From the NCBI GenBank assembly GCA_022563685.1, contig JADFMY010000012.1:1-40366 (forward strand): DNA of 40,366 nucleotides. Reading direction: 5' to 3'. Below, one piece after another: positions 7,410 to 16,508 of this stretch (positions are counted from its first letter, which is position 1; every line of letters begins with the position of its first letter). The position numbers were made by a program, and so were the translations under genes. Below the pieces are notes generated by a model, which was given only the letters and a program-made list of their open reading frames with translations, ran no database searches and was not told the origin of the DNA. The stretch comes from Pseudomonadota bacterium (GTDB lineage Bacteria; Pseudomonadota; Gammaproteobacteria; GCA-001735895).

Positions 7410-8543
7410 ATGAATTTTAACAAGGCAACAAGGCGATGGTCCGCGGGTCTGGTGGGCGTCGTATCGATGCTGATGGTGTCATCAGCTCATGCCGAATACG
7501 TTCTGAATATGACCAAAGGGGTCACACCCATCAGTCGCCAGGTGTACGACCTCCACATGCTAGTGCTCTGGATATGTGTGGTTATCGGGGTAATAGTATT
7601 CGCCGTTATGGCCTGGTCGATTATCCATCATAGAAAATCAAAAGGCGCCGAAGCGGCCACTTTCCACGAGAGTACCACGGTAGAAATTATCTGGACAGTA
7701 GCGCCTCTGGCCATCCTGATCGGGATTGCGATACCTGCGACCGGTACGCTTCTGGATCTCGAAGACGCCAGGACCAATGCTGTTATCAACCTGCAGGTGA
7801 CAGGTATCCAGTGGAAATGGAAATACAACTATCTCGACGAGGGAGTCGAATTTATCAGCAGCCTGGCGCAAAGTAGTCGCGATGTGGTCAATGACCCGAC
7901 TGGTAATGAAAATTACCTGCTCGAAGTGGACCAGCCGATTGTCTTACCGATCAATAAAAAAATTCGCTTCCTGTTCGGTTCCGATGACGTCATTCATTCC
8001 TGGTGGGTTCCCGCATTCGCGATAAAACAGGATGCAATCCCCGGGTTTATTAACGATTCGTGGGCGACCATCGAAAAACCCGGTACCTATCGCGGTCAAT
8101 GTGCCGAACTGTGTGGTAAGGATCATGGATTCATGCCGATCGTTGTCAAGGCTGTTACCCAGTCCGAGTACGAACAGTGGATTGCAGGCAAAAAAGCGGA
8201 AGCTGATGCGGTTGCTGCAGCCGCCGAACAGCAATGGTCGATGCAGGATCTGCTAGCTAAAGGTGAAACCGTATATGCCGTGAACTGTGCAGCCTGTCAT
8301 GGACCAACGGGTACCGGTATCCCGGGTTTGTTTCCGGCCATGACGAATAGCCCGGTTGCCACCGGAGATGTTGCAGAGCATATGAACGTGGTGATGAATG
8401 GCAAATCTGGTACTGCGATGGCTGCCTACAAGACCCAGCTTAGCGATGTTGACCTGGCAGCGGTCATTACCTTCGAAAGAAACAGTTTGGGTAATAGTGT
8501 GGGTGACCTGGTTCAGCCATCGGCTATCAAGAATGCGAGATAA
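7410..8543 (+). CDS. coxB: Cytochrome c oxidase subunit II with fused cytochrome c domain
   Basis: A 377-residue protein that takes electrons from cytochrome c. Residues 1-28 are a signal peptide ending SSAHA. Two membrane spans follow (about 45-67 and 88-108), then the cupredoxin domain with the CuA ligand motif CAELCGKDHGFM. A C-terminal class I cytochrome c domain has the heme motif CAACH and distal Met candidates around PAMTNSP. The ATG at 7410 is chosen over an in-frame GTG at 7392 because it has a GGGGGATAAG site and gives a clean signal peptide. It starts the coxB-coxA-ctaG-coxC run. Confidence 0.96.
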   Translation: MNFNKATRRWSAGLVGVVSMLMVSSAHAEYVLNMTKGVTPISRQVYDLHMLVLWICVVIGVIVFAVMAWSIIHHRKSKGAEAATFHESTTVEIIWTVAPLAILIGIAIPATGTLLDLEDARTNAVINLQVTGIQWKWKYNYLDEGVEFISSLAQSSRDVVNDPTGNENYLLEVDQPIVLPINKKIRFLFGSDDVIHSWWVPAFAIKQDAIPGFINDSWATIEKPGTYRGQCAELCGKDHGFMPIVVKAVTQSEYEQWIAGKKAEADAVAAAAEQQWSMQDLLAKGETVYAVNCAACHGPTGTGIPGLFPAMTNSPVATGDVAEHMNVVMNGKSGTAMAAYKTQLSDVDLAAVITFERNSLGNSVGDLVQPSAIKNAR

Positions 8544-8557
8544 GGGGATTTATTTAA

Positions 8558-10141
8558 ATGACACAAGAAGCAACTTATGGTGAACACCAGGTTCATGGCC
8601 CGGCGAAGGGACTGACGCGGTGGATTACGACCACCAATCATAAAGATATAGGTACGCTTTATCTATGGCTGGCATTTACTATGTTGCTAGTCGGCGGTGC
8701 CATGGCGATGGTGATTCGAGCCGAATTGTTCCAGCCTGGCCTGCAATTTGTGGCGCCGGAATTTTTCAACCAGATGACCACGATGCACGGTTTAATCATG
8801 GTATTCGGCGCGATCATGCCGGCCTTCGTCGGACTCGCCAACTGGCTGATTCCGATGATGATTGGCGCGCCAGATATGGCTTTCCCCAGAATGAATAACT
8901 GGAGTTTCTGGATTTTGCCATTTGCCTTCACGATGCTCGCCAGCACCCTTCTTATGGAAGGTGGTGCACCTGCGTTCGGATGGACGTTCTATGCGCCGCT
9001 GTCGACTACTTTTGCTCCGGACAGTACGGATTACTTCATCTTTGCCGTGCATTTGCTGGGTATTTCGTCGGTCATGGGTGCGATCAATATTATCGTAACC
9101 ATCCTGAATATGCGCGCGCCTGGCATGACCCTGATGAAAATGCCGCTGTTTGTATGGACCTGGCTGATCACTGCTTATCTGCTGATCGCGGTTATGCCGG
9201 TACTGGCTGGTGTGGTAACGATGATGTTGACCGACCGTCATTTTGGCACTTCATTCTTCGATGCCGCCGGCGGCGGTGACCCGGTTTTGTTCCAGCATAT
9301 ATTCTGGTTCTTTGGGCATCCCGAAGTTTATATCATGATTCTGCCGGCGTTTGGAATTATATCGGCGATCATACCCACCTTCGCGCGTAAGCGGTTATTT
9401 GGATACAGTTCAATGGTGTATGCGACGGTATCGATCGCGGTCATGTCATTTACGGTATGGGCACACCATATGTACACCACGGGCATGCCAGTGGCCGGTG
9501 AGTTATTCTTCATGTACGCGACCATCCTGATCTCGGTGCCGACCGGTGTTAAGGTTTTTAACTGGGTGGCCACCATGTGGAGGGGTTCGATGACGTTTGA
9601 GACGCCGATGCTGTGGGCGCTGGGATTTATCGTGATGTTCACGATTGGCGGGTTTTCTGGACTGATGCTGGGTGTGGCACCGGCTGATACGCAATACCAC
9701 GACACCTACTTCGTGGTGGCTCATTTCCACTATGTACTGGTAACCGGAGCGTTGTTCTCGATTATTGCAGCATTTTATTACTGGGTGCCCAAGTGGACCG
9801 GTCACATGTACAACGAAACGCATGGCAAGATCCACTTCTGGTGGTCGACAATTTCGGTTAACGTGTTATTTTTCCCGCAGCACTTCGTTGGTCTCGCAGG
9901 TATGCCACGGCGTATTCCTGATTATTCCCTGCAATTCGCCGAGTTTAATATGCTTTCCAGCATCGGCGGTTTTGCCTTTGGACTGGCGCAGGTGTTTTTC
10001 CTGTATATAGTCATACAAACCATTAAAGGCGGGAAAAAGGCGAGTGGTACGGTCTGGGAAGGCGCCACAGGTCTGGAATTTGAGCACTTACCCTCGCCTC
10101 CGCCATACCATAGTTTTACTGTAGCGCCAGATGTTAAATAA
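8558..10141 (+). CDS. coxA: Cytochrome c oxidase subunit I
   Basis: A 527-residue catalytic subunit with twelve expected membrane spans. It carries the N-terminal TTNHKDIGTLYL motif, the CuB/active-site segment FWFFGHPEVYIMILPAFG (His-Tyr pair plus the Glu of type A1 oxidases), and HHMYTTGMP. The heme ligand region is HDTYFVVAHFHYVLVTG. The enzyme reduces oxygen to water and pumps protons. It lies 14 bp after coxB. Length is normal and no key residue is missing. Confidence 0.98.
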   Translation: MTQEATYGEHQVHGPAKGLTRWITTTNHKDIGTLYLWLAFTMLLVGGAMAMVIRAELFQPGLQFVAPEFFNQMTTMHGLIMVFGAIMPAFVGLANWLIPMMIGAPDMAFPRMNNWSFWILPFAFTMLASTLLMEGGAPAFGWTFYAPLSTTFAPDSTDYFIFAVHLLGISSVMGAINIIVTILNMRAPGMTLMKMPLFVWTWLITAYLLIAVMPVLAGVVTMMLTDRHFGTSFFDAAGGGDPVLFQHIFWFFGHPEVYIMILPAFGIISAIIPTFARKRLFGYSSMVYATVSIAVMSFTVWAHHMYTTGMPVAGELFFMYATILISVPTGVKVFNWVATMWRGSMTFETPMLWALGFIVMFTIGGFSGLMLGVAPADTQYHDTYFVVAHFHYVLVTGALFSIIAAFYYWVPKWTGHMYNETHGKIHFWWSTISVNVLFFPQHFVGLAGMPRRIPDYSLQFAEFNMLSSIGGFAFGLAQVFFLYIVIQTIKGGKKASGTVWEGATGLEFEHLPSPPPYHSFTVAPDVK

Positions 10142-10164
10142 TTGGTGAGAGTAAAAAACCAGAT

Positions 10165-10235
10165 CCCCGGGGCTTATATCCGGGGGCGGTCGATGCGAGA
10201 CGAACGGTAGATTAGAGAATTGTCTACCGGGGTTC
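10165..10235 (+). other. Two stem-loops between coxA and ctaG
   Basis: Within the 166-bp gap one hairpin pairs CCCCGG (10165-10170) with CCGGGG (10180-10185). A second pairs CGGTAGA (10205-10211) with TCTACCG (10223-10229). Neither is followed by a T-run, so they look more like mRNA processing or stability structures that could set coxBA above ctaG-coxC than a full terminator. Confidence 0.4.
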
Positions 10236-10307
10236 GCCGCCGACGACCGAGGCTTATCGCGATAGCACATTTGCTAATTGCGGCAACATTTTTTTGAGTA
10301 ACCTTGC

Positions 10308-10820
10308 ATGAAGTCAACAGCACTCAAATTAAGTTTGATACCGCTACTGATGTTCGGTTTTGGTTTTGCCCTGGTACCGCTGTACGATGTCTTTTGCGAT
10401 CTCACTGGGATCAACGGTAAGACCGGGCGAGTCGAAGCTTCGGCGATCGACACGGCGCGAATCGATACTTCCAGGATAATAGAGGTAAGATTTTTGGCTA
10501 ATATCGGTTCGGGGTTGCCCTGGAGTTTCGAACCCCTGGTGAAAAAGATGGCAGTACATCCGGGCAAGGTGTACGAAGCCTTGTACCGGGTCAGGAGTTC
10601 GGCCAATAGGGTGACTACGGGGCAGGCGATACCGAGTGTTTCGCCCAGCCAGGCCGCGGCACATTTTAACAAGACCGAATGCTTTTGTTTTACGCAGCAG
10701 GAGCTGGCCGCATACGAAAGCAGGGAAATGCCGGTGCGATTTATTATCGATACTGCAATTTCGGAAAATATTGAACAAATCACCCTGTCGTATACTTTTT
10801 TTAATGTGGATAAAACCTGA
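10308..10820 (+). CDS. ctaG: Cytochrome oxidase CuB assembly protein CtaG (Cox11)
   Basis: A 170-residue protein with one N-terminal membrane span (about 5-24) followed by VPLYDVFCDLTGINGK, the Cox11 signature with Cys30. The periplasmic domain has the copper-binding CFCF motif (Cys125 and Cys127 in NKTECFCF). Cox11 delivers copper to CuB of subunit I. It is slightly short compared with the usual 180-200 residues, mostly at the N-terminus, which may hide an earlier start. It sits between coxA and coxC as is usual. Confidence 0.95.
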   Translation: MKSTALKLSLIPLLMFGFGFALVPLYDVFCDLTGINGKTGRVEASAIDTARIDTSRIIEVRFLANIGSGLPWSFEPLVKKMAVHPGKVYEALYRVRSSANRVTTGQAIPSVSPSQAAAHFNKTECFCFTQQELAAYESREMPVRFIIDTAISENIEQITLSYTFFNVDKT

Positions 10821-10887
10821 AACAAATAAGGACCAGCTGGCTAACTACAAGAAATAGAATTCAGGATAAACTAAAGAGAAACAAGTC

Positions 10888-11760
10888 ATGAGTACAGCAT
10901 CACCAGATGAGTATTACGTCCCGCACGGTACCTATTGGCCAATCATTGGTTCCATAGGTCTGACAACTACTGTAGTTGGATTTGCCCGGTACCTGCACGG
11001 TGCCGAATTGACTATGATGTTTCTGGGCATCGCCATCCTCATCTTTATGCTCTATGGCTGGTTTGGCCAGGTGATCGATGAGAGCCTCGGCGGTTATTAC
11101 AATAGACAGGTCGATATGTCATTCCGATGGGGTATGGGCTGGTTTATTTTGTCCGAGGTGATGTTTTTCGGTGCCTTTTTCGGTGCACTTTTTTATGCTC
11201 GGATGTACTCGATCCCCTGGTTGGGTGGTGCGTCGAACAACGATGCGACGGCCTGGCTGTTATGGCCAAATTTCGAAGCGACCTGGCCGTTGCTTGCAGT
11301 GCCGTTAGCAGATAATTTTGCAGTCGCGAAGGAAGTTATGGGCGCCTGGGGTTTGCCAGCGCTGAATACCGCTATCCTGTTAACCTCTGGATTGACTGTA
11401 ACGCTCGCACATCACGCGCTCAAGCGCCAGGATCGTGTATGGCTGGTGTATTGGCTGTTTGCTACCGTGGCTCTGGGATTTTTGTTTGTGGGTTTGCAGG
11501 CTGCTGAATATGTGCATGCGTACACAGAGCTGAATTTACGCCTCGATTCGGGTATTTACGGCAGCACATTTTATATGTTGACCGGCTTCCACGGTTTCCA
11601 CGTGACCCTGGGCGCTATCATGCTGCTGGTCATCTTGATTCGTTCGATGAAGGGTCATTTCAGCCCGGAAAATCACTTCGCTTTCGAGGCGGTGGCCTGG
11701 TACTGGCACTTCGTGGACGTCGTCTGGCTGGGGCTGTTTATTTTCGTCTACTGGATTTGA
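10888..11760 (+). CDS. coxC: Cytochrome c oxidase subunit III
   Basis: A 290-residue protein of about seven membrane spans, starting MSTASPDEYYVPHGTYWPI. Family segments include RWGMGWFILSEVMFFGAFFGA, GLQAAEYVHAYTELN, TGFHGFHVTLGA and the C-terminal EAVAWYWHFVDVVWLGLF. Subunit III stabilises the catalytic core and assists proton uptake. It is the last gene of the oxidase run and ends 10 bp from the convergent rpoH. Confidence 0.98.
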   Translation: MSTASPDEYYVPHGTYWPIIGSIGLTTTVVGFARYLHGAELTMMFLGIAILIFMLYGWFGQVIDESLGGYYNRQVDMSFRWGMGWFILSEVMFFGAFFGALFYARMYSIPWLGGASNNDATAWLLWPNFEATWPLLAVPLADNFAVAKEVMGAWGLPALNTAILLTSGLTVTLAHHALKRQDRVWLVYWLFATVALGFLFVGLQAAEYVHAYTELNLRLDSGIYGSTFYMLTGFHGFHVTLGAIMLLVILIRSMKGHFSPENHFAFEAVAWYWHFVDVVWLGLFIFVYWI

Positions 11761-11770
11761 TCGTTATGCC

Positions 11771-12637
11771 CTACGCGACGAATGTCGCCTTTATGGTCTT
11801 GAACGCGTTGCTTTCGATTTGGCGGATACGTTCGGCAGAGACACCGTATTCGTCGGCCAGTTCGTGCAAGGTTGCCTTTGTATTGCTCAACCAGCGTCGC
11901 CTAACAATTGCCTTACTACGATCGTCTAGCTGTTCCATTGCTGCATTCAACTGGTGAGAATTCCAGGCTTCCGAATCGCTTGCCTCAAGCATCAATTCTG
12001 GAGACGCGGTACTCGAAACCAGCGTGTTTTCAGGCGCTAAATAACCGGCATCGTCTTCGTCCTCGCCGCTCATATTGAAACCTACATCGTGGTTGTTGAG
12101 GCGGTTTTCCATCTCCAGTACATTTTCCGGGGTTACACCCAGGGTTTCGGCGACGTGTTTAATTTCTTCCGGCTTAAACCAGCCGAGGCGGGTTTTCTGG
12201 CTGCGTAATTTAAAGAATAATTTTCGCTGGGCCTTGGTGGTGGCGATTTTGACGATGCGCCAGTTTTTTAAAATATATTCGTGGATTTCGGCCTTGATCC
12301 AGTGTACTGCGAATGAAACCAGGCGTACGCCGATTTCGGGGCGAAAGCGCTTAACCGCTTTCATCAAGCCTATATTACCTTCCTGAATTAAATCAGCGAT
12401 GGAGAGGCCATAACCTGCATAATTATTGGCCACCTTGATTACGAAGCGCAGGTGAGGTAGCACCAGCTTTTGCGCTGCCGCAATATTGCCGGTTTCCTGT
12501 AAATCGACGGCAAGTTGGTATTCTTCTTCTGCACTCAATATAGGAATACGCCTGGCTGCACGCATATAAGCTTCCAGATTCGAAGAACCCAGCAGTACCG
12601 GTAGCGTGTTGCCTGTATTGACTAATTCTGTACCCAT
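11771..12637 (-). CDS. rpoH: RNA polymerase sigma-32 factor
   Basis: A 288-residue heat-shock sigma factor. Region 2 contains LIQEGNIGLMKAVKRF and the melting segment SFAVHWIKAEIHEYILKNW. The RpoH box appears as QRKLFFKLRSQ, which separates RpoH from other group sigma factors. Region 4 ends with the helix-turn-helix ELADEYGVSAERIRQIE. It is the last gene of the ftsY-ftsE-ftsX strand, but its own leader holds a CIRCE operator. This implies control by the HrcA repressor in addition to any read-through from ftsX. Confidence 0.98.
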   Translation of the reverse strand: MGTELVNTGNTLPVLLGSSNLEAYMRAARRIPILSAEEEYQLAVDLQETGNIAAAQKLVLPHLRFVIKVANNYAGYGLSIADLIQEGNIGLMKAVKRFRPEIGVRLVSFAVHWIKAEIHEYILKNWRIVKIATTKAQRKLFFKLRSQKTRLGWFKPEEIKHVAETLGVTPENVLEMENRLNNHDVGFNMSGEDEDDAGYLAPENTLVSSTASPELMLEASDSEAWNSHQLNAAMEQLDDRSKAIVRRRWLSNTKATLHELADEYGVSAERIRQIESNAFKTIKATFVA

Positions 12638-12657
12638 TCAAAGACCTCGAGCGTTAT

Positions 12658-12684
12658 TTAGCACTCAAACTACTAGAGTGCTAA
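12658..12684 (-). promoter_or_regulatory. CIRCE operator (HrcA binding site) in the rpoH leader
   Basis: A perfect 9-bp inverted repeat, TTAGCACTC (12658-12666) and GAGTGCTAA (12676-12684), is separated by exactly 9 bp. This equals the CIRCE consensus bound by HrcA. It ends 20 bases before the rpoH ATG, so it lies in the transcript leader, the usual CIRCE position. The match is complete at all 18 conserved positions. Confidence 0.93.
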
Positions 12685-12812
12685 ATATTAGAGCATAAAT
12701 CACTAAAAGAGTTCAAGCTTTGTGATCAGTTTATTAACAAATATTAATATAGTAGTTTAAACCGGAATTTCAAGCTGTTAGCGGTGATTCTCGGTTTCGG
12801 CGAGCAGGGGGG

Positions 12813-13640
12813 TCATACGTTCAGGGCTTCATTTTGACGTTTGATATTGACCAGTGTGGTAATGCGGTTAAGCAAATCGTCTTCGTTGACGGGCTTGGTA
12901 ATAAAATCATTGGCGCCGGCACCAAAGATTCCGGTGAAGTCGGTCTGTTCGTCTTCGGCGGGCTCGATCGTCATCAACAATACAGGCAAGGTGAGATAGT
13001 CGAGATCGAGTTCGTTGCGTATAGTTTGAATTAATTCAAATCCGCTAATTTTACTGGTCAGCATTAAATCGCAGATTAAAACATCGATCGTGCAACAGTT
13101 ATTTTTGACAATATCTTCGCGTAGAAAATCCAGCGCTTCACTCGATTCGCTCAAGTGGATAAAGTCGATTTCGTTTCTGCTTAAAATGGAACTGGTAATT
13201 GCGGTCGAAGTGGCACTTTTATCGACGTACAAAACCTTGACTGGAGACTGGCTGTCCTTGCCGAGAAAATTGATGATAAAATTAACCAGTGGCTTATGCC
13301 CTTCAGACTTGTTGAAATAAGCGGTTACCGCGTTGGTATCATCTGGATTAGAGCCCATAATATGGGTATCGGTATCACCGGATACGACGAAAATTGCGGT
13401 GTCTCGATTCTTCGCCGATTGACGAATCTCTTCTATCAACTTGTAGCCGTCCATGTCAGGCAGAGAAAGGGCGGTAGTAATGATTTCAAATTCAAACCGC
13501 TTAACCGATGTTAAAGCCTCTCCAGCAGTTGCGCAGGCAATAATATCCAGATCGGGCATCTGCCTGGAAATTTCCTTGAAAAGAATGGTCCTGGCGGCAT
13601 CCGAATTGTCAATCAGCAAAAGGCGACGTTTATTTAGCAT
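12813..13640 (-). CDS. Tandem receiver-domain response regulator
   Basis: A 275-residue protein made of two CheY-like receiver domains and no output domain. Domain 1 (about 5-128) has LLLIDNSDAAR and LPDMDGYKL, but the phospho-acceptor position before them is Ala57 (TTALSLP); Lys111 is kept. Domain 2 (about 134-270) looks competent: Asp140, acceptor Asp191 in LICDLML, Thr224 and Lys249 in TKPV. The protein probably relays phosphate or acts by protein contact. It starts 5 bp after ftsX, between ftsX and rpoH, where most relatives have no gene. Confidence 0.85.
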   Translation of the reverse strand: MLNKRRLLLIDNSDAARTILFKEISRQMPDLDIIACATAGEALTSVKRFEFEIITTALSLPDMDGYKLIEEIRQSAKNRDTAIFVVSGDTDTHIMGSNPDDTNAVTAYFNKSEGHKPLVNFIINFLGKDSQSPVKVLYVDKSATSTAITSSILSRNEIDFIHLSESSEALDFLREDIVKNNCCTIDVLICDLMLTSKISGFELIQTIRNELDLDYLTLPVLLMTIEPAEDEQTDFTGIFGAGANDFITKPVNEDDLLNRITTLVNIKRQNEALNV

Positions 13641-13645
13641 CTATC

Positions 13646-14605
13646 CTACGTTGGTTCGATTTGATTCAGGTGTCTGGCAACCGCAATCCAGGAGCCAGTC
13701 AATCCAAGTAGGGTACTAGATGTTATCAGAATGATAAAGTCATGAAACGAAAAAGTTATGAGTACCAAATCTGCCTGATAAAGCAGGTTGAGCCGATTCA
13801 ATGGTTCGCTAATCGCCAGATACCCCGCTTCAACGATTAACCAGGAAGTAATGCCACCTAGCAGTCCGTACCAGAGTCCTCCATACAGAAATGGGCGACG
13901 TATGAAAGCATTGGTTGCTCCGATCAGCTTGGTGACTACTATTTCCTGGTAACGATTCTGGATATCCAGTCTGATGGTGTTGCCGATGATCAGTAAAACC
14001 GCGAAAGCGAACAGAATCGTAATGATCCCGACCGATCGTTTGGCAATTTCCAGTATCGTATAAAGTCTTTCCAGCCACTCGGTATCGAGCTTTGCAATAT
14101 CGACTTCGGGCAGGGACTGTAACGCATTGAGCAGATTTTTTATGACGAAGGTGTCGGCATTGCTTGCTGGTTCCACAATGATGGTGTGGGGTAGCGGATT
14201 ACTTGACAGGGTATCGATGCTTTTTCCAAAACCGGAAGTTTCACGAAATTCTTCGAGAGCCGCCGCTCTGGATACGAATTGGGTGGTTTTGACATTTGCG
14301 GTTGAGGCAACCTGACGCTCCAGCGAACGGGCGCTTTTTTCGTCCAGGCCCAGATCAAGAAACAGCGTAATTTGAGTGCTGGATCGAAAATCCCCTGCCA
14401 CCGCGTCGATATTTTTCAGGAACAGGTAAAAGCCGCCCGGTAGAGACAGCGTTATACCAATTACTGCAACGGTCATGATAGTGGTCGTGGGAGCGTGATA
14501 AATTTTACCGAGACTGAATAGCAGCGATTGCAGGTGATGCAGGAAGTAGGCAGTGAGTTTATTCGACGTAGCCGGCCTGTCACGGCGAACATTACTAGCG
14601 ACCAT
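13646..14605 (-). CDS. ftsX: Cell division ABC transporter permease FtsX
   Basis: A 319-residue protein with four membrane spans: about 44-65, a second around SVGIITILFAFAVLLIIGN, a third around YGLLGGITSWLIVEAGYL, and a C-terminal span. A periplasmic loop lies between the first two. The layout and the partner ftsE identify it as FtsX, which with FtsE controls septal peptidoglycan hydrolases. The N-terminal cytoplasmic stretch (about 40 residues) is normal for gammaproteobacteria. The gap from ftsE is 57 bp, where many relatives overlap. Confidence 0.95.
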   Translation of the reverse strand: MVASNVRRDRPATSNKLTAYFLHHLQSLLFSLGKIYHAPTTTIMTVAVIGITLSLPGGFYLFLKNIDAVAGDFRSSTQITLFLDLGLDEKSARSLERQVASTANVKTTQFVSRAAALEEFRETSGFGKSIDTLSSNPLPHTIIVEPASNADTFVIKNLLNALQSLPEVDIAKLDTEWLERLYTILEIAKRSVGIITILFAFAVLLIIGNTIRLDIQNRYQEIVVTKLIGATNAFIRRPFLYGGLWYGLLGGITSWLIVEAGYLAISEPLNRLNLLYQADLVLITFSFHDFIILITSSTLLGLTGSWIAVARHLNQIEPT

Positions 14606-14662
14606 ATTTCACCGCCAGCTTGCCTGATTTAAATCGATAGAGGTATTTCGAGGCCAGATTTA

Positions 14663-15349
14663 TCATGCGAGGAAGTCGGGGACATAATCGAGGTCATTGT
14701 GGATCATTTGGCCTCGATTGAGTGTCAGAACGGGTTTTTGTAACTCGGCGATCAAGTTCAGGTCGTGGCTCGCGACCAGAACTGAAACCCCGACCTGGTG
14801 AAAGTCGATGAAGATTTGCATGATCTCGCGCGATAGCACCGGGTCGAGATTGCCGGTGGGTTCGTCGGCGAGCAATAACATGGGTTTATGCACCACCGCG
14901 CGCGCGATTCCAACGCGTTGCTGCTCACCCCCGGAAAGAGTGATAGGCATCGACTTTTCCTTGTGTAACAAACCTACCTTGTCGAGCGCGGCGCGGGTTC
15001 TTTTGGCAATCTCCTGGTGTCTATACCCCTGAATAGTCAAAGGCATTGCGACATTGTCGAATACGGGCCGGTCGAACAGGAGCTGGTGATCCTGGAATAT
15101 GAAGCCTATTTTGCGACGAATGTAGGGAATCTGACGCCTGGAAACAGTATTCAGGTTGATATGATTTAATAAAGCCTGGCCACGGGTTGGTTTTTCGATC
15201 AGTGAAATTATTTTCAGCAGCGTGCTTTTACCTGCCCCCGAATGGCCGGTAAGAAAAGCCATCGCGCCTGTTTCCAGGTGCATAGACACATTGATAAGCG
15301 CGTCATGTCCACCTGGAAAGCGTTTGGTGACGTTGTGAAACTCGATCAT
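14663..15349 (-). CDS. ftsE: Cell division ATP-binding protein FtsE
   Basis: A 228-residue ABC ATPase. Walker A is GHSGAGKST (about 35-43), the Q-loop is in IFQDHQLL, the signature is [14 protein letters not shown], Walker B is [13 protein letters not shown], and the switch His is in VLVASHD. It powers FtsX at the divisome. It lies 17 bp after ftsY, in the conserved ftsYEX operon. Confidence 0.97.
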   Translation of the reverse strand: MIEFHNVTKRFPGGHDALINVSMHLETGAMAFLTGHSGAGKSTLLKIISLIEKPTRGQALLNHINLNTVSRRQIPYIRRKIGFIFQDHQLLFDRPVFDNVAMPLTIQGYRHQEIAKRTRAALDKVGLLHKEKSMPITLSGGEQQRVGIARAVVHKPMLLLADEPTGNLDPVLSREIMQIFIDFHQVGVSVLVASHDLNLIAELQKPVLTLNRGQMIHNDLDYVPDFLA

Positions 15350-15366
15350 CGTTGCCGGGGATACCT

Positions 15367-16377
15367 CTAACCGTCGGTCTCGGAGAGTAGCGCATCGACG
15401 AATTCGTTGCTGTCAAACGGTCGTAAGTCATCGACCGCCTCGCCGACGCCGATATAGCGTATCGGTAAATGCAGCTGTTCTGCCACGCTGAATATCATGC
15501 CACCTTTGGCAGTGCCATCGAGCTTGGTCAGGATGATGCCAGAGACTCCAATAGACTGGTTAAAATGGGTCGACTGCGACAGGGCGTTCTGCCCGGTCCC
15601 GGCGTCGAGAACCAGCATGGTTTCATGTGGTGCACTGGGGTCGAGTTTGCTCATCACGCGCTTAATTTTCTCCAGTTCCTGCATCAGATTTTTTTGCGTG
15701 TGTAATCGCCCGGCGGTGTCAGCGATTAAAACATCGATATTTCGAGCCTGGGCGGACTGTAGCGCGTCGAAAATTACCGATGCGGAATCAGCCCCCTGAC
15801 CCTGCCGGATCACCGGGATATCGAGTCTGTCACCCCAGGCGGTCAACTGTTCTACCGCTGCAGCTCGAAAGGTATCGCCAGCGGCCAGCATCACCCGATG
15901 ACCCCGATTCTTAAGTTGCTGGGCAAGCTTTCCAGCCGTTGTGGTCTTGCCCGCACCATTCACGCCCACCATCAGGATGACAAAAGGTTTGTGCGCCTGA
16001 TCGATAACGAGAGGCACCATACTCGGCGACAGGATGTCGATCATGATCTGCTTCATCAGGGTGAGCAGGCTCTCGCCATCGCTTAGTTGCCTGCGCTCGA
16101 GCAACTCGGTAAGGCTGCTAACTATTTTCTCGGTAGTCTGTATCCCAACATCGGCGAGTAAGAGTCGATCCTCGAGTTGCTCGCGCAGTTTTCCATCAAT
16201 TCGCTTTTGTCCCAGCAGGATATCGGCTAAACCAGAAGCAAGGTTGGCCCGGGTTTTCGCGAGCTTTTGACGCAGGGTCAACAGCAGGCCCTGCGGTTCT
16301 TGCGTTACCACCGCTTCACTTTTCTGACCGGATTTAAAACCAAACAATGCATTTCCTGAAAATCGGGTTTCTGACAC
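15367..16377 (-). CDS. ftsY: Signal recognition particle receptor FtsY
   Basis: A 336-residue SRP-family GTPase. The short N-terminal region (about 1-35) is followed by the helical N domain and the G domain. The P-loop is VGVNGAGKTTTAGKLA, then AAGDTFRAAAVEQL, DTAGRLHT and TKLDGTAKGG. It docks ribosome-SRP complexes at the membrane. The acidic A domain found in E. coli is almost absent, which is common outside enterics. It is divergent from rsmD with a 131-bp gap. Confidence 0.97.
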   Translation of the reverse strand: MSETRFSGNALFGFKSGQKSEAVVTQEPQGLLLTLRQKLAKTRANLASGLADILLGQKRIDGKLREQLEDRLLLADVGIQTTEKIVSSLTELLERRQLSDGESLLTLMKQIMIDILSPSMVPLVIDQAHKPFVILMVGVNGAGKTTTAGKLAQQLKNRGHRVMLAAGDTFRAAAVEQLTAWGDRLDIPVIRQGQGADSASVIFDALQSAQARNIDVLIADTAGRLHTQKNLMQELEKIKRVMSKLDPSAPHETMLVLDAGTGQNALSQSTHFNQSIGVSGIILTKLDGTAKGGMIFSVAEQLHLPIRYIGVGEAVDDLRPFDSNEFVDALLSETDG

Positions 16378-16508
16378 AATATGCTAACAGAAAGTAATCT
16401 ATTCTGTGTAATCTCATTCTATAATCCGGGCTATGCGAAATATTTTTATTATTCTCGTTTGTGTCTTTTTTTCGCCCTGATCGTTGGGATAACCGAGTCC
16501 TCATCCGA

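Noticed and set aside
7226-7423. Open frame upstream of the DUF2970 start on the minus strand
   Set aside because: A ribosome site and the family N-terminus point to the GTG at 7225; the upstream part crosses the coxB start and is probably chance.
12684-12780. CTTGAA-type boxes upstream of rpoH that might be sigma-32 or sigma-70 promoters
   Set aside because: No -10 partner with good spacing and sequence could be fixed; several weak combinations compete.
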